The notes under the pieces are model-generated. The model was given only the letters and a program-made list of their open reading frames with translations, did not search any database and was not told where the DNA came from. A stretch of DNA of 64,000 nt from Minicystis rosea (GTDB lineage: Bacteria; Myxococcota_A; Polyangia; Polyangiales; Polyangiaceae). How positions within the stretch are numbered: position 1 is the first letter of the stretch; each line of letters opens with the position of its first letter. Below are positions 27,686 to 38,170 of the stretch, piece by piece. The translations under genes and the position numbers were made by a program. The stretch is taken from assembly GCA_001931535.1 (NCBI GenBank), contig CP016211.1, positions 13,717,501 through 13,781,500 of the forward strand, read 5' to 3'.

Positions 27686-27765
27686 GCGCGGAGCCCGCGC
27701 AGCCCGCATGCCATCACCCTGCCGGGCGTTCTCTGCTTGTACCGAACCCGAGTGGAAACCGCTCT
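26628..27765. mobile_element. IS630-family insertion sequence
   Basis: A 1138-base element flanked by TA at 26626-26627 and 27766-27767, the target duplication expected for IS630. The ends are inverted: left GAGCGGTTTTCGCTCGAGTG, right (reverse complement) GAGCGGTTTCCACTCGGGTT. The similarity continues to about 27 bases. It carries one transposase in two overlapping frames. Both ends and the DDE residues are present, so the copy could still be active. It lies between the STAS-like gene and a Gly/Pro-rich lipoprotein gene and interrupts no recognisable gene. Confidence 0.92.
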
Positions 27766-27867
27766 AGGGTGTTGTATCGAGGGGCCGCCGCCGCTCCCGC
27801 GCGAGCCTCGCGCTCTTTTGAGCGGCGGCGGTGATGGTGCTTTACGCCTTCGAGGGCGCAGGCGATC

Positions 27868-28536
27868 TCACGGACTGTTCTCGCAACCGCTGTTGGGCGG
27901 CGCGCTCGGCGGCGTTCCGCAGGGCGTCGGCGGCACATAACCACTGAAGCTTCCCGGCGGGAGCGCCCCACCATAGCTCCCCGGCGGCACGTAACCACCG
28001 TAGCTGCCTCCATAACCGCCCGGCAGCGGATAACCACCGTAGCCACCCACGTAGCCACCCGGCGGCACGTAGCCGCCCGGCGGGGCTTGGCCGCCGTCGG
28101 AGGGCAGGTAATACACACCATTCGCCGGCGGGTAGAAGCTGCTCGAAGGCGGGTTGAAGCCGCTCGAGATCAGGTTGTAGTTCCCGAGCGGCGGGAAATA
28201 GCCATTCACGGGCGGGCGATACCCCTGATAAGGCACCGTCGGATAATAGCCGTTGAGCTGGCCATTCGCCGGCGGCTGCGAGCCCGGATACGTGCCGAAG
28301 GGATATTGCCCCGGAGACACGAAGCCGTTGGAAGGCGTGTTGTTGCCCTGCAGCATGAAGTTGCCCGGCAGCGTGCCGAACGTCGGGCCCAGCGTCTGTG
28401 CCTCGGCGATCTCGCCGGTCTTCTCCGCGCCGGCCGTCGCGTCGACATCCGTGTCATCGGGCGTCGCCAGGCAGCCGGCGGTCGCCATCGAGAGGCCGAG
28501 GGGGAACAGCCACGTGAACTTCGCAGAGATGCTCAT
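27868..28536 (-). CDS. Gly/Pro/Tyr-rich lipoprotein
   Basis: 222 residues. The start at 28536 has AGGAGAT nine bases upstream and yields a lipoprotein signal (MSISAKFTWLFPLG, ending TAGC). The mature part opens with an acidic stretch (TPDDTDVDA) and then is made of PPGGY, GGYVPPG and YPPANG-like repeats, ending with two Cys (PTPCG, SGCENSP). It resembles low-complexity surface or spore-coat-like proteins; no enzymatic domain is visible. The IS630 element ends about 100 bases downstream of its stop. Confidence 0.78.
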   Translation of the reverse strand: MSISAKFTWLFPLGLSMATAGCLATPDDTDVDATAGAEKTGEIAEAQTLGPTFGTLPGNFMLQGNNTPSNGFVSPGQYPFGTYPGSQPPANGQLNGYYPTVPYQGYRPPVNGYFPPLGNYNLISSGFNPPSSSFYPPANGVYYLPSDGGQAPPGGYVPPGGYVGGYGGYPLPGGYGGSYGGYVPPGSYGGALPPGSFSGYVPPTPCGTPPSAPPNSGCENSP

Positions 28537-28782
28537 GTCCCGAATCTCCTGGCGCCGAGCGCCGTCGGGGGTTTCGCGGAGACCGATCGTCGGGCGGCGC
28601 CGCGGCATCGCCGTGCGCGCTTTCGATCGGGCACACTCTCCGATGACGAAAGCGGCCGGTGAGGCTCATCACATTGCGCAAATGCGCGCACGCGTCCGCG
28701 ACGAACACCGGCGATGCCCAGCACGCTCACGCGCCCTGATCGCCTGTCCCGAGATTCGATATCTGCGGAGATCCGATTGAGC

Positions 28783-28813
28783 GCCGGCCTGCGTCTCGTA
28801 GGCGCAGGCCGGC
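28783..28813 (-). terminator. Hairpin downstream of the ABC-F gene
   Basis: GCCGGCCTGCG (28783-28793) and CGCAGGCCGGC (28803-28813) form a perfect 11-bp stem with a 9-base loop, 25 bases beyond the stop of the ABC-F gene. There is no T-run on either side, so this may be a terminator of the weak GC-rich kind or a protective 3' hairpin. Confidence 0.5.
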
Positions 28814-28837
28814 AAAGGAGATTCGCTGGGGGCTCGC

Positions 28838-30460
<1,623 letters not shown>

Positions 30461-30473
30461 GGGCGGGCTCCTA

Positions 30474-30887
30474 CTACGTGACGGGCCCGCGCGCGAGCCC
30501 CGCGCGGCCCGACCGCGACGGACCTGGATCCCCGGGAGACCGCGGATTCGGCCGCCGCCGCTCGGCCGCGCGCCCATAGCGGTAATTGAAGATCTGCGCG
30601 CGCCGCACGATCACCCAGAGCTCGGCCACGAGGGCCACGCCCATGACGAGCCCCGCGATGATGCCCATGATGGCCACGCTCAACGTCACCTGCGTGGGCG
30701 CGACGGGCACGTCGATCACCGTATAAGCCACCTTCGGCGCGGCGGGCGGCGGGGTCGTGAGCGCGAGCCCGATCGAAGCCCCGAGCTCCACCAGATCACC
30801 GGCGAAGAGCAGCAGCAACGCCCACGGCGTCCGCGTGAATTCGCCGAGCCGGGCGCGCAGGAGCCGCATGCTGTCGATCTTGGCCAT
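30474..30887 (-). CDS. Small membrane protein upstream of ABC-F gene
   Basis: 137 residues from the ATG at 30887 (30935 is in frame). Two transmembrane helices are visible, WALLLLFAGDLVELGASIGLAL and TLSVAIMGIIAGLVMGVALVAEL, separated by about 25 residues that would face the periplasm. The C-terminal tail is basic and Pro/Arg-rich (YRYGRAAERRRPNP). No family recognised. It is separated by only 13 bases from the ABC-F gene, so the two are probably co-transcribed. No functional link is known. Confidence 0.7.
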   Translation of the reverse strand: MAKIDSMRLLRARLGEFTRTPWALLLLFAGDLVELGASIGLALTTPPPAAPKVAYTVIDVPVAPTQVTLSVAIMGIIAGLVMGVALVAELWVIVRRAQIFNYRYGRAAERRRPNPRSPGDPGPSRSGRAGLARGPVT

Positions 30888-31043
30888 GCCCGCGTCGCTC
30901 CGGTCGAGCAGAGGTAAGGCTCTCCCTTCCCGCACGCAACGGCACCCTGCGCCGTGATTTCATGATTTTGCACCCTCGCGCGATCTTCGGTGATGCGGCC
31001 TCCTTTCGGAACCGCCCCCGGCTTCGGGTGTCCCTCGCCGGGC

Positions 31044-33041
31044 ATGCGAACGCCCCTCCGCAGCCTCTTCGCTGGGCTCTCCGCTCTCGCGCTCTTCGTC
31101 CCCTCGGCCCTCTTCGCCGATGAAGTGCACGGGACCCGATCCGAAAAGCTCGTCGAGAAGAGCCATTGGGCCGCGCTTCATCTCGATCGCGGCCACGCCA
31201 CGCTCGTCGTGCGCCGCACGCTGCACAACGGTGGATCGCGCCACGATCAAGCGACGATGTTCCTCAACCTCCCGGAGGACGCCGTCGCCGTCGACCTGCG
31301 CACGCTCAGCGAGAAAGACGGAAAGCCCATCTGGTACCGCGGCGATCTGATGGAGGCCGAAGCCGCCGCCGAGAAGTATCGCGAGCTCACCGGCATCGGC
31401 GGCTACTACCCCAAAGATCCAGCGCTCCTCTCCTGGCGTCATCACGGCCTGCTCGCCCTGCAGGTGTTCCCCGTCCCGCCCAGCCAACCCAAGACCGTCG
31501 AGTACACGCTCGAATTGCCCACGAAATACCGAGGCGGCCGGCATCACGTGATCCTGCCCAAGCTGGGCACCGAGCGCCTCCGCGCGCAGGTCGAGGTCGT
31601 GCCGCAGAGCGCGAGCGATCGCGTCTTCATCGACGATCGCGCGGTCCCCGCGAAGACGAGCCTCGTGCTCGCCAAGGATCAGACCGACTTCTCCCTCGCG
31701 CACCGCGCGCCCGCGATGCTCGAAGGCGCGCTCGCCTCCGTGGGCGCAGGGCCGTCCCGCGTGCTCTCGCACTTTCGCATCGACGCCGCGCCGCATCTCT
31801 CCGAGGCACCGCGCGGCGCGCACGTCGTCGTGATCATCGATGGATCGCGATCCTTCCCGGACCACGAGCGCCGCACCGGCATCGCCGCCGTCCGCGCGAT
31901 GCTGCCGCATCTCCCCGACGCACGGGTGGAAGTGATCACCTTCGATCGTGAGGTGAAGCCGCGCCTCGGCGGCTTCGTGCCCGCATCCCGCGCCGTGAAC
32001 GAGCTCGAAAAGCTCGCCGTCGTCCCGCGCAACGGGAGCCGCATCGACGAAGCGCTCGGTCGCGCCGATGCGCTCCTCCGCGCGCTCCCCGCGCGCACGC
32101 CGAAGCGCATCGTCGTCATCACCGATCTGCTCACCCGATCTTCGCTCACGCCCGAGCACGTCACTCCACTGTTGAAGAGCGGCGCCCTGCTCCATGTCGG
32201 CGTGATGCGCTGGGGCGAGCCCGGCATCGAGCGTAACGACGAGCACCCGTGGTCCGAGGTCGCGCGCGCCACCGGCGGCCTGTTGTGGAATGCAGCCGGC
32301 AGCATCTCGTCCGACGACGCCAAAATCATGTCGAAGGTCTACGAAGAGTGGGCGCGCCCCGTGCGCATCCACGGGCTCCACGTGAAGGCGCGCGGCATCG
32401 ACGACAATGCCTTCTCCTTCCCGGCCACGCTGGACGAAGGCGAAGGCCTCGAGGACCTCCGCCTCGGCACCACGGACGTCACCGACGTCACGCTCACCGG
32501 GGAAATGTGGGCCTCGCCGGTGCGCTTCTCCGTGGCTCCCGACGACGGCGAAGCGCGCCTCTGGTCCGCGCTCGCCTTCGGCTCCGACGAGATGTTGAGC
32601 TCGCTCAGCGAGCCCGAAATGATGGTGCTCGCCAAGCGCGGCCACGCCGTCACTCCCGTGACGAGCTTGCTCGCCGTCGAGCCGGGCGTGCGCCCCTCGA
32701 CGGAAGGCCTGGGGCTGACCGGCATCGGCGAAGGCGGCGGCGGCCGCGCGGAAGGCATCGGCCTCGGTAGCATCGGCACCATCGGCCATGGCGGCGGCTT
32801 CGACTTCGAAGCCTACCTGCGCGGCGAGCTCACCCGCGGCCTCAAGGCCTGCGGCGGCGCGGGCCGCAAAGCCTCCATGGTGCTCGAGTCGACGATCACC
32901 GAGATCGTCGACGTGCCCCGCGTCACCGTCGAAGGCGCCGGCAACACCGCCATCGAGCGCTGCGTGCGCGAAGCCATGTGGAACATCGATCTACCACCCT
33001 CCTTCAAAGCCCCCTTCATGAGCTTTACGATCTCGACCTGA
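31044..33041 (+). CDS. Secreted VIT/vWA-domain protein with AgmX-like tail
   Basis: 665 residues from 31044 with a signal peptide (FAGLSALALFVPSALFA). Residues about 20-170 are a VIT domain (TLVVRRTLHNGG, AEAAAEKYRELTGIG). A von Willebrand A domain follows with an intact metal site DGSRS (VVVIIDGSRSF) and later VVITDLLTRS. Near the C-terminus, GLGLTGIGEGGGG and a following Gly-rich stretch lead into a domain of about 85 residues with two Cys (KACGG, ERCVREAMW), as seen in myxobacterial AgmX/gliding-related proteins. The protein is probably periplasmic. It lies 48 bases upstream of a related VIT-vWA lipoprotein gene, likely one operon. Confidence 0.87.
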   Translation: MRTPLRSLFAGLSALALFVPSALFADEVHGTRSEKLVEKSHWAALHLDRGHATLVVRRTLHNGGSRHDQATMFLNLPEDAVAVDLRTLSEKDGKPIWYRGDLMEAEAAAEKYRELTGIGGYYPKDPALLSWRHHGLLALQVFPVPPSQPKTVEYTLELPTKYRGGRHHVILPKLGTERLRAQVEVVPQSASDRVFIDDRAVPAKTSLVLAKDQTDFSLAHRAPAMLEGALASVGAGPSRVLSHFRIDAAPHLSEAPRGAHVVVIIDGSRSFPDHERRTGIAAVRAMLPHLPDARVEVITFDREVKPRLGGFVPASRAVNELEKLAVVPRNGSRIDEALGRADALLRALPARTPKRIVVITDLLTRSSLTPEHVTPLLKSGALLHVGVMRWGEPGIERNDEHPWSEVARATGGLLWNAAGSISSDDAKIMSKVYEEWARPVRIHGLHVKARGIDDNAFSFPATLDEGEGLEDLRLGTTDVTDVTLTGEMWASPVRFSVAPDDGEARLWSALAFGSDEMLSSLSEPEMMVLAKRGHAVTPVTSLLAVEPGVRPSTEGLGLTGIGEGGGGRAEGIGLGSIGTIGHGGGFDFEAYLRGELTRGLKACGGAGRKASMVLESTITEIVDVPRVTVEGAGNTAIERCVREAMWNIDLPPSFKAPFMSFTIST

Positions 33042-33088
33042 CCCATCCTCGCGAGCCCTTGGCGGGACCGCTGTAAGCTCGGAGCCCC

Positions 33089-36000
33089 ATGCGCGGTTCT
33101 GGCACAGCGATGAAGCCTCGCCCCATCTCCCTCTTCATCCTCCTCGCCCTCGTCGTCGCGCTCGCCGCGGGATGCGGCGACAGCGTGGCGTTCTCCCCCG
33201 AGCCCAAGGTCGCTGCGGCGGAAGCCGCCCCCGCCGCTCCGCCCGAGCCACCACCTCCTGCCCTCGAGTCAGCTGCCCCCAGCGGAAAGAAGGAGGAGGA
33301 GAGACCGAAGCCCGAGCCAAAGGGCAGCGAAGCCAAGACATGGAAGCGCTCCCAGCTCGGCGCGCACACCGTGCGTGTGAAGATCGGTGATCGCGAAGAG
33401 CTCCCCATCCGATCGATGCAGGCCAACGTCTCCGTCGATGGATCCATGGCCCGCGTGGTCCTCGACCTCGTGGTGAAGAACGATCGCGATCGCGTCTACG
33501 AAGGCACGCTCCAGCTCCGTTTGCCCGAGGGCGCATCTCCGTACTTCTTCGCCTTCGGCGAGTCCGTCTTGCAGATCGCCGGCGACGCGCCTCAATTCTT
33601 TCCCGCGAGCCAAGCCCGCACCATGGGCGCGGAGCCGGCCGCCATCATGGCCGCGCGTGAACGCACGTGGCGCGGCCCGCGCGAGGCCCGCATGGTCCCG
33701 CGCGAGCAGGCGGCGCAGGCCTATCGCGACACCGTGCGGCGCGCCGTCGATCCCGCGCTCCTCGAATGGTCGGGGCCGAGCATCTTCAGCGCCCGTGTCT
33801 TCCCGCTCGCGCCTTCGCAATCGCATCGCATCGTCATCGGCTACGACGTGCCCCTCACGCGCATCGGCGGCGATCTCGAATACCGCTTCGACCTGCCCGA
33901 CAACGTGGGCAGCAAGGCTGTCGACCTCGCGGTCTCCACGCTTCCCGGCGCGGTCGTCGAAGCTTCGCCGAGCGCGCCCACCGAAAAGGGCTCGAGCAAA
34001 ACCTACTATCGCTTCGAGCAGCCCACCGGCAAAGACATCACCCTGCGCCTGAAGAAGCCCGCCGACGCGCACCTCGTGAGCGCCGATGGCCGGTACTTCT
34101 CCGCCGATGTCCGCCCCTCGCTCGGCGCCGCGAACGCGCCCCGCGGATCCGATGCCGCCCTCTTCCTCGTGGACACCTCGCTGTCCTCGAACCCCGATCG
34201 CATGAACATCTGGCTGTCGATGCTCGAGGCCATCCTCCGCGGCAACCGAGACAGCATCAAGCGCTTCAACGTCGTCTTCTTCAGCGTCGATCAAAGCCTC
34301 TTCAAACCCACCTTCGTCCCCAACGACGACGCCTCTCTCGCCGCGCTGCGCGCCCACGCAAACACCCTCTCGCTCGAAGGCGCCACCGATCTCGGCGCTG
34401 CGCTGCGCGCCGCCGCGACCGCTTCGGCGGGCGTGCGCAGCGATGTCTTCCTGCTCTCGGACGGCGCCGCCACCTGGGGTGAGCCCGATGCGCTCGTCAT
34501 GGCCCGTAGTCTCGTCCAAAGCGGTCTCGGCGCGCTCTACGCGTACACCACGGGCCTCGCCGGCACCGACGCCGACACGCTCTCGCTCCTCGCGCGCGAG
34601 ACCGGCGGCGCCGTTTTCTCGGTGAACGGCGACGCCGAGGTGAAGAGTGCAGCCATCGCGCACCGTGCCCGTCCGCTCCGCCTCCTCGAAGCCAAGATCA
34701 ATGGCACGAGCGACGTGCTCCTCGCCGGCCGCCCGCGCTTCCTCTATCCCGGTCAAACGCTGCGTGTCGCGGGCCGCGGTCGCCCTGCCAAAGGCGCCGA
34801 TCTCGAGCTCACCGTCGAGGCCGACGGCGGCTCGCGCACCCTCCGCGTCCCGCTCGGCGATGCGCTCTCCTCACCGCTCGCCGCGCGCGTCTATGGCCAG
34901 GTGGCCGTCGCGCAAATCGAAGAGCTGCTCCCCGTGACCGACGCCGTCGCGCCCGCCTATGCCCGCGAGTTCCGCGTCACGGGCAAGACCTGCTCGCTGC
35001 TCATGCTCGAGAGCGAAGCCGACTACCAGCGCTTCGGCATCCGCCCCGAGAACGACGCCGCCGTGATCGCACAGACCCTGGCCTCGCGCGCGGTCGCCGA
35101 TGCGCTCGAAAAGCTCGCCGGTCAGCTCGGCAATCCCAAGCGCGCCTTCCTCGGTTGGATCGACGATCTCCCGAAGCGCGCCGGCGTCCCGCTCACCCTC
35201 TCACCCGATCTGCGCGCCGCGCTCGATCGCCTCCCCGAAGCGAGCTTCCGTGTCGACGCCGCACCGCTCGCCGTCACCCATCGCGAGCGCGAAGGCAGCC
35301 CCGCGCCCCTCCAAAAAGCGCTCGCCACGCATCACCTCGAATACGACGAGATCTCCGCCGAGGCCGATCGCCGCCTCCGCCAATGGGGCCCCGCCGACGC
35401 GCTCCGCGCCCTCAGCTCGCTCGTCGAAGAGAACCCCGGCGACGCCGTGCTCGCCCGCGACGTCGGCCTCACCGCGCTCACGTGGGGCCTCCCCGCGCAG
35501 GCCTTTCATCTCTTCCGTCGTGTCGCCGTCGCGCGCCCCTTCGAGCCGCCGACGTATCGCGCCCTCGCGCAGAGCCTCGTGCGTCTCGGCAAGGTCGATC
35601 TCGCCATGGCCTATTACGAGATCGGCCTCGCCGGCCAGTGGGCTCCGCGCTTCGGTGATTTCCACCGCATCGTCGCGTTCGAGTACCTCGAGCTCCTCCG
35701 CCGCATCCAGAACGGCGAGCTCAAGACGGGGCTCGCCGACATCGCCAAGGCCCGCTACGGCGCGCTCGCCTCGCAGATCAACCTCGGCCGCGCCGACCTC
35801 GTGGTCATGATCACGTGGAACACCGACGGCACCGACGTCGATCTCCACGTCCTCGAGCCCAGCCGCGAAGAGTGCTTCTACGGCCACCGCGCCACCGCGA
35901 GCGGCGGCACCCTCACGCAGGACGTGACCCAAGGCTACGGCCCCGAGATGTACGTCCTCCCCAGCGCGCCGCCCGGCAAATACCAAATCCGCGCCAAGTA

Positions 36001-36181
36001 CTTCGCCTCCGATCGCAACCGCGCCTCCGCTCGCACGAAGGTGCAAGTCACCGTCATCGAAGGTTGGGGCACGAGCCGCCAGCGCATCGCGGAGAAGACC
36101 GTCGTGCTCGAATACAACAAGCAGATGCACGACCTCTTCGAGATCACCCGCGGCGCCTCCGCGCAGATCGCAGCGCCGTGA
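33089..36181 (+). CDS. VIT/vWA lipoprotein with DUF2135 C-terminal domain
   Basis: 1030 residues. The start at 33089 has GGAG just upstream; it gives a lipoprotein signal ending ALAAGC. Order: Pro/Glu-rich linker, VIT domain (about 90-300; YEGTLQLRLPEGASPYFFAF), vWA domain with metal motif DTSLS (FLVDTSLSSN), and a middle region of about 300 residues. Helical repeats of TPR kind follow (DALRALSSLVEENPGD), and a DUF2135 domain ends the chain (VVMITWNTDGTDVDLHVLEP, GPEMYVLPSAPPGKYQIRAKY). Its stop codon is the first base triplet of a palindromic repeat array. A scaffold or adhesion-type role at the envelope is inferred from the domains. Confidence 0.87.
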   Translation: MRGSGTAMKPRPISLFILLALVVALAAGCGDSVAFSPEPKVAAAEAAPAAPPEPPPPALESAAPSGKKEEERPKPEPKGSEAKTWKRSQLGAHTVRVKIGDREELPIRSMQANVSVDGSMARVVLDLVVKNDRDRVYEGTLQLRLPEGASPYFFAFGESVLQIAGDAPQFFPASQARTMGAEPAAIMAARERTWRGPREARMVPREQAAQAYRDTVRRAVDPALLEWSGPSIFSARVFPLAPSQSHRIVIGYDVPLTRIGGDLEYRFDLPDNVGSKAVDLAVSTLPGAVVEASPSAPTEKGSSKTYYRFEQPTGKDITLRLKKPADAHLVSADGRYFSADVRPSLGAANAPRGSDAALFLVDTSLSSNPDRMNIWLSMLEAILRGNRDSIKRFNVVFFSVDQSLFKPTFVPNDDASLAALRAHANTLSLEGATDLGAALRAAATASAGVRSDVFLLSDGAATWGEPDALVMARSLVQSGLGALYAYTTGLAGTDADTLSLLARETGGAVFSVNGDAEVKSAAIAHRARPLRLLEAKINGTSDVLLAGRPRFLYPGQTLRVAGRGRPAKGADLELTVEADGGSRTLRVPLGDALSSPLAARVYGQVAVAQIEELLPVTDAVAPAYAREFRVTGKTCSLLMLESEADYQRFGIRPENDAAVIAQTLASRAVADALEKLAGQLGNPKRAFLGWIDDLPKRAGVPLTLSPDLRAALDRLPEASFRVDAAPLAVTHREREGSPAPLQKALATHHLEYDEISAEADRRLRQWGPADALRALSSLVEENPGDAVLARDVGLTALTWGLPAQAFHLFRRVAVARPFEPPTYRALAQSLVRLGKVDLAMAYYEIGLAGQWAPRFGDFHRIVAFEYLELLRRIQNGELKTGLADIAKARYGALASQINLGRADLVVMITWNTDGTDVDLHVLEPSREECFYGHRATASGGTLTQDVTQGYGPEMYVLPSAPPGKYQIRAKYFASDRNRASARTKVQVTVIEGWGTSRQRIAEKTVVLEYNKQMHDLFEITRGASAQIAAP

Positions 36182-36324
36182 TCATGATGGAGCCGCAATC
36201 GGCCCCAAACCCCGCGCCGGACGAGCCGGCGCTGATCACGATGGCGCCGCAAGCGGCCCCAAACCCCGCGCCGGACGAGCCGGCGCTGATCACGATGGCG
36301 CCGCTGGTCGCCCTGCCGTGATCA
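36179..36324 (+). repeat. Palindromic repeat array between convergent genes
   Basis: Two complete units and a partial third of the repeat seen at 6937. Unit 1 starts at 36179 with TGATCATGATGG, whose TGA is the stop of the VIT/vWA gene. Unit 2 starts near 36233 and the partial copy near 36288. Hairpin CGCCGGACGAGCCGGCG is intact in both units. The last TGATCA (36319-36324) supplies, on the minus strand, the stop codon of phnX (36322-36324). The array could terminate transcription from both sides. Confidence 0.85.
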
Positions 36325-37125
36325 CGCCGCGCGCCGCGCGCTCGACATCGCCTCGATCCGCGCGAGCGCGCGGGGCAGATCCACGATCCCATCGACGACC
36401 ACGTGCGCGCCCGCCGCCGCGAGGTGGGCATGGCCTTCGGCGCGGAGCCGCGCGCGCTCCGCCGGATCCATGGTCTCGAGCTCGGCTGCGGTGCGCCCCA
36501 TCTCGTTGCCCGTCATCACCACGCCGACGGTCCACATCCCCGCGCGGGTTCCCTCCTCGATGCCGGCCACGGTGTCGTCCACCTTCACGCAGGCCCGCAC
36601 CGACGACACGCCGAGATCCATCACGTTGCGCAAACACATGTCCGGCCACGGCCGCGCGCGCGGCACCTCGTCGGCGGTCACGATCACGTCCGGCGCGAAG
36701 CCTCGCCGCGCTGCCTCCGGCGCCAGCACATCCATCATCGCGCGCGTGTAGCCCGTCGTCGATCCGATGCGCACGCCCCGCGCGCGGAGCCCGTTCACCA
36801 CCTCGAGGCAGCCCGCGATCGGCTCCGCGAAATCGCGCAGCACCGCGAGCTGGAGCGGCACGAACTCCGCGAACATCGCGTCCACGTCGGCCCGCCCCGG
36901 CGCCCTCCCGTGCAGCGCCCGCCACGCCGCGATCACCTCGGGCAGCGCCGCCAGCCGCTCGATGTGCGTCCGCTTGTGCGTCCCCATCGGCCCCCGCGCG
37001 ACCTCGGGCGCGATCGTGATCCCGCGCCGCCGGAACACCTCCAGAAACGGCGCCAGCGGCGACATGCATCCATGATCCACCGTCGTGCCCGCCCAGTCGA
37101 AGATCACCGCCTCGATGTGCTCCAT
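36322..37125 (-). CDS. phnX: Phosphonoacetaldehyde hydrolase
   Basis: 267 residues, the normal length. It is a HAD-superfamily enzyme: the nucleophile loop FDWAGTTVD is at residues 9-17, and the cap-domain lysine sits in GPMGTHKRTHIERL, where PhnX forms a Schiff base with the substrate. STTGYTR and KVDDTVAGIEEG complete the HAD motifs. It splits phosphonoacetaldehyde into acetaldehyde and phosphate, the second step of 2-aminoethylphosphonate use. The transaminase gene phnW is not in the window. A divergently transcribed LysR regulator starts 71 bases away and probably controls it. Confidence 0.93.
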   Translation of the reverse strand: MEHIEAVIFDWAGTTVDHGCMSPLAPFLEVFRRRGITIAPEVARGPMGTHKRTHIERLAALPEVIAAWRALHGRAPGRADVDAMFAEFVPLQLAVLRDFAEPIAGCLEVVNGLRARGVRIGSTTGYTRAMMDVLAPEAARRGFAPDVIVTADEVPRARPWPDMCLRNVMDLGVSSVRACVKVDDTVAGIEEGTRAGMWTVGVVMTGNEMGRTAAELETMDPAERARLRAEGHAHLAAAGAHVVVDGIVDLPRALARIEAMSSARRAA

Positions 37126-37180
37126 GGCGCGCAGGGTGCCCCTCGGCCTCGCATTCGTCCAAGCAGAACGATTGACGTCG

Positions 37181-37198
37181 ATTATAAGTTTTCCTTAT
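37181..37198. promoter_or_regulatory. Divergent phnX/LysR promoter with ATAAG-N5-CTTAT operator
   Basis: An AT-rich island in otherwise GC-rich DNA. ATAAG (37184-37188) and CTTAT (37194-37198) form an inverted repeat of the LysR-box kind. On the minus strand TATAAT (complement of 37181-37186) is a perfect -10 for phnX and overlaps one operator arm. Because the right arm touches the proposed LysR start codon (37197), the true LysR start may be the in-frame GTG at 37218. Confidence 0.6.
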
Positions 37199-38156
37199 GT
37201 CACCCCGCCGTCACGCCGTGCCTGCTCCGCCGCCTCCCGTGACCAGCGCCCAGCTCCGCGCCTTTCACGCCGTCGCGGATCGGAGGAGCTTCACCGCCGC
37301 CGCCGAGGCCCTCGGGGTCAGCCAGCCCGCCGTCAGCATGCAGGTCCGCGCCCTCGAAGAGGCGCACGGCGTCGAGCTCCTCGCGCGCTCGCATCGCAGC
37401 GTCGCGCCCACCGCGCTCGGCGCGTCGCTCCTCGACATCACCCGGCGCATGTTCGCCGTCGAGGCCGAGGCCGCCGAGCTGCTCGACGCCGCCTCCGCCT
37501 TGCTCCACGGCCACCTTCGCATCGGCGCCGACGCACCCTTCCTCGTCGTTCCCCTGCTGGCCGACTTCCACGCGCAACACCCGAAGGTCGAGCTCGCGCT
37601 CGTGCTCGGCAACTCCAACGACGTCCTCCGCGACCTGCTCGACGGTCGCACCGACGTCGCCGCCCTCAGCGATCGCGTCGACGATCCGCGCCTCTTCGCC
37701 ATCCCCGCGGCGCGGAGCCGTCAGGTCGTCATCGTCTCGCGCGCGCACCCTTGGGCCCGCCGCACCGGCGTCCGCCTCGCCGATCTCGACGGCGCCCCCA
37801 TGCTCGTCCGCGAGGAGGGATCCATCACGCGCCGCGCCTTCGAATCCGCCATCGCCCGCACCGGCGTGCGCCCCGCGGTGGTCATGGAGATCGGCAGCCG
37901 CGAAGCCTTGCAGGAGGCCGTCGCCGCCGGCCTCGGCGCCGCCGTCATCATCGAGGCCGAGCGCGGCCGTGACGATCGCATCGTCGCCCTGCCCATCACC
38001 GACGTCGTCATCGAGCACGTCGAATACGTTGCCTGCCTCCAAGATCGGCGCCGCCTCCGCGCCATCGCCGCCTTCCTCGATCGCGTGCCGCGCCTCCCTT
38101 CTCCACCGCGCGCCCGCAACAAGGCCTCGCGCTCATCGCGCAGCAACCGGCGTTGA
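37197..38156 (+). CDS. LysR-family transcriptional regulator (probable phosphonate regulator)
   Basis: 319 residues (312 if the GTG at 37218 is used). The N-terminal winged helix is typical: LRAFHAVADRRSFTAAAEALGVSQPAVSMQVRALE. It is followed by the effector-binding domain (HLRIGADAPFLVVPLLADFHAQHPKVELAL, VVIVSRAHPW). It is divergent from phnX with a shared AT-rich operator, the common layout for a LysR activator of its neighbour; phosphonate or 2-aminoethylphosphonate is the likely inducer by association. The basic tail after residue 300 is not conserved in the family. Confidence 0.9.
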   Translation: MSPRRHAVPAPPPPVTSAQLRAFHAVADRRSFTAAAEALGVSQPAVSMQVRALEEAHGVELLARSHRSVAPTALGASLLDITRRMFAVEAEAAELLDAASALLHGHLRIGADAPFLVVPLLADFHAQHPKVELALVLGNSNDVLRDLLDGRTDVAALSDRVDDPRLFAIPAARSRQVVIVSRAHPWARRTGVRLADLDGAPMLVREEGSITRRAFESAIARTGVRPAVVMEIGSREALQEAVAAGLGAAVIIEAERGRDDRIVALPITDVVIEHVEYVACLQDRRRLRAIAAFLDRVPRLPSPPRARNKASRSSRSNRR

Positions 38157-38170
38157 GCGCGCTCGCGTCC

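Noticed and set aside
30960..32789. 609-residue open frame on the minus strand
   Set aside because: Complement of the VIT/vWA coding sequence; no signal, motif or start site.
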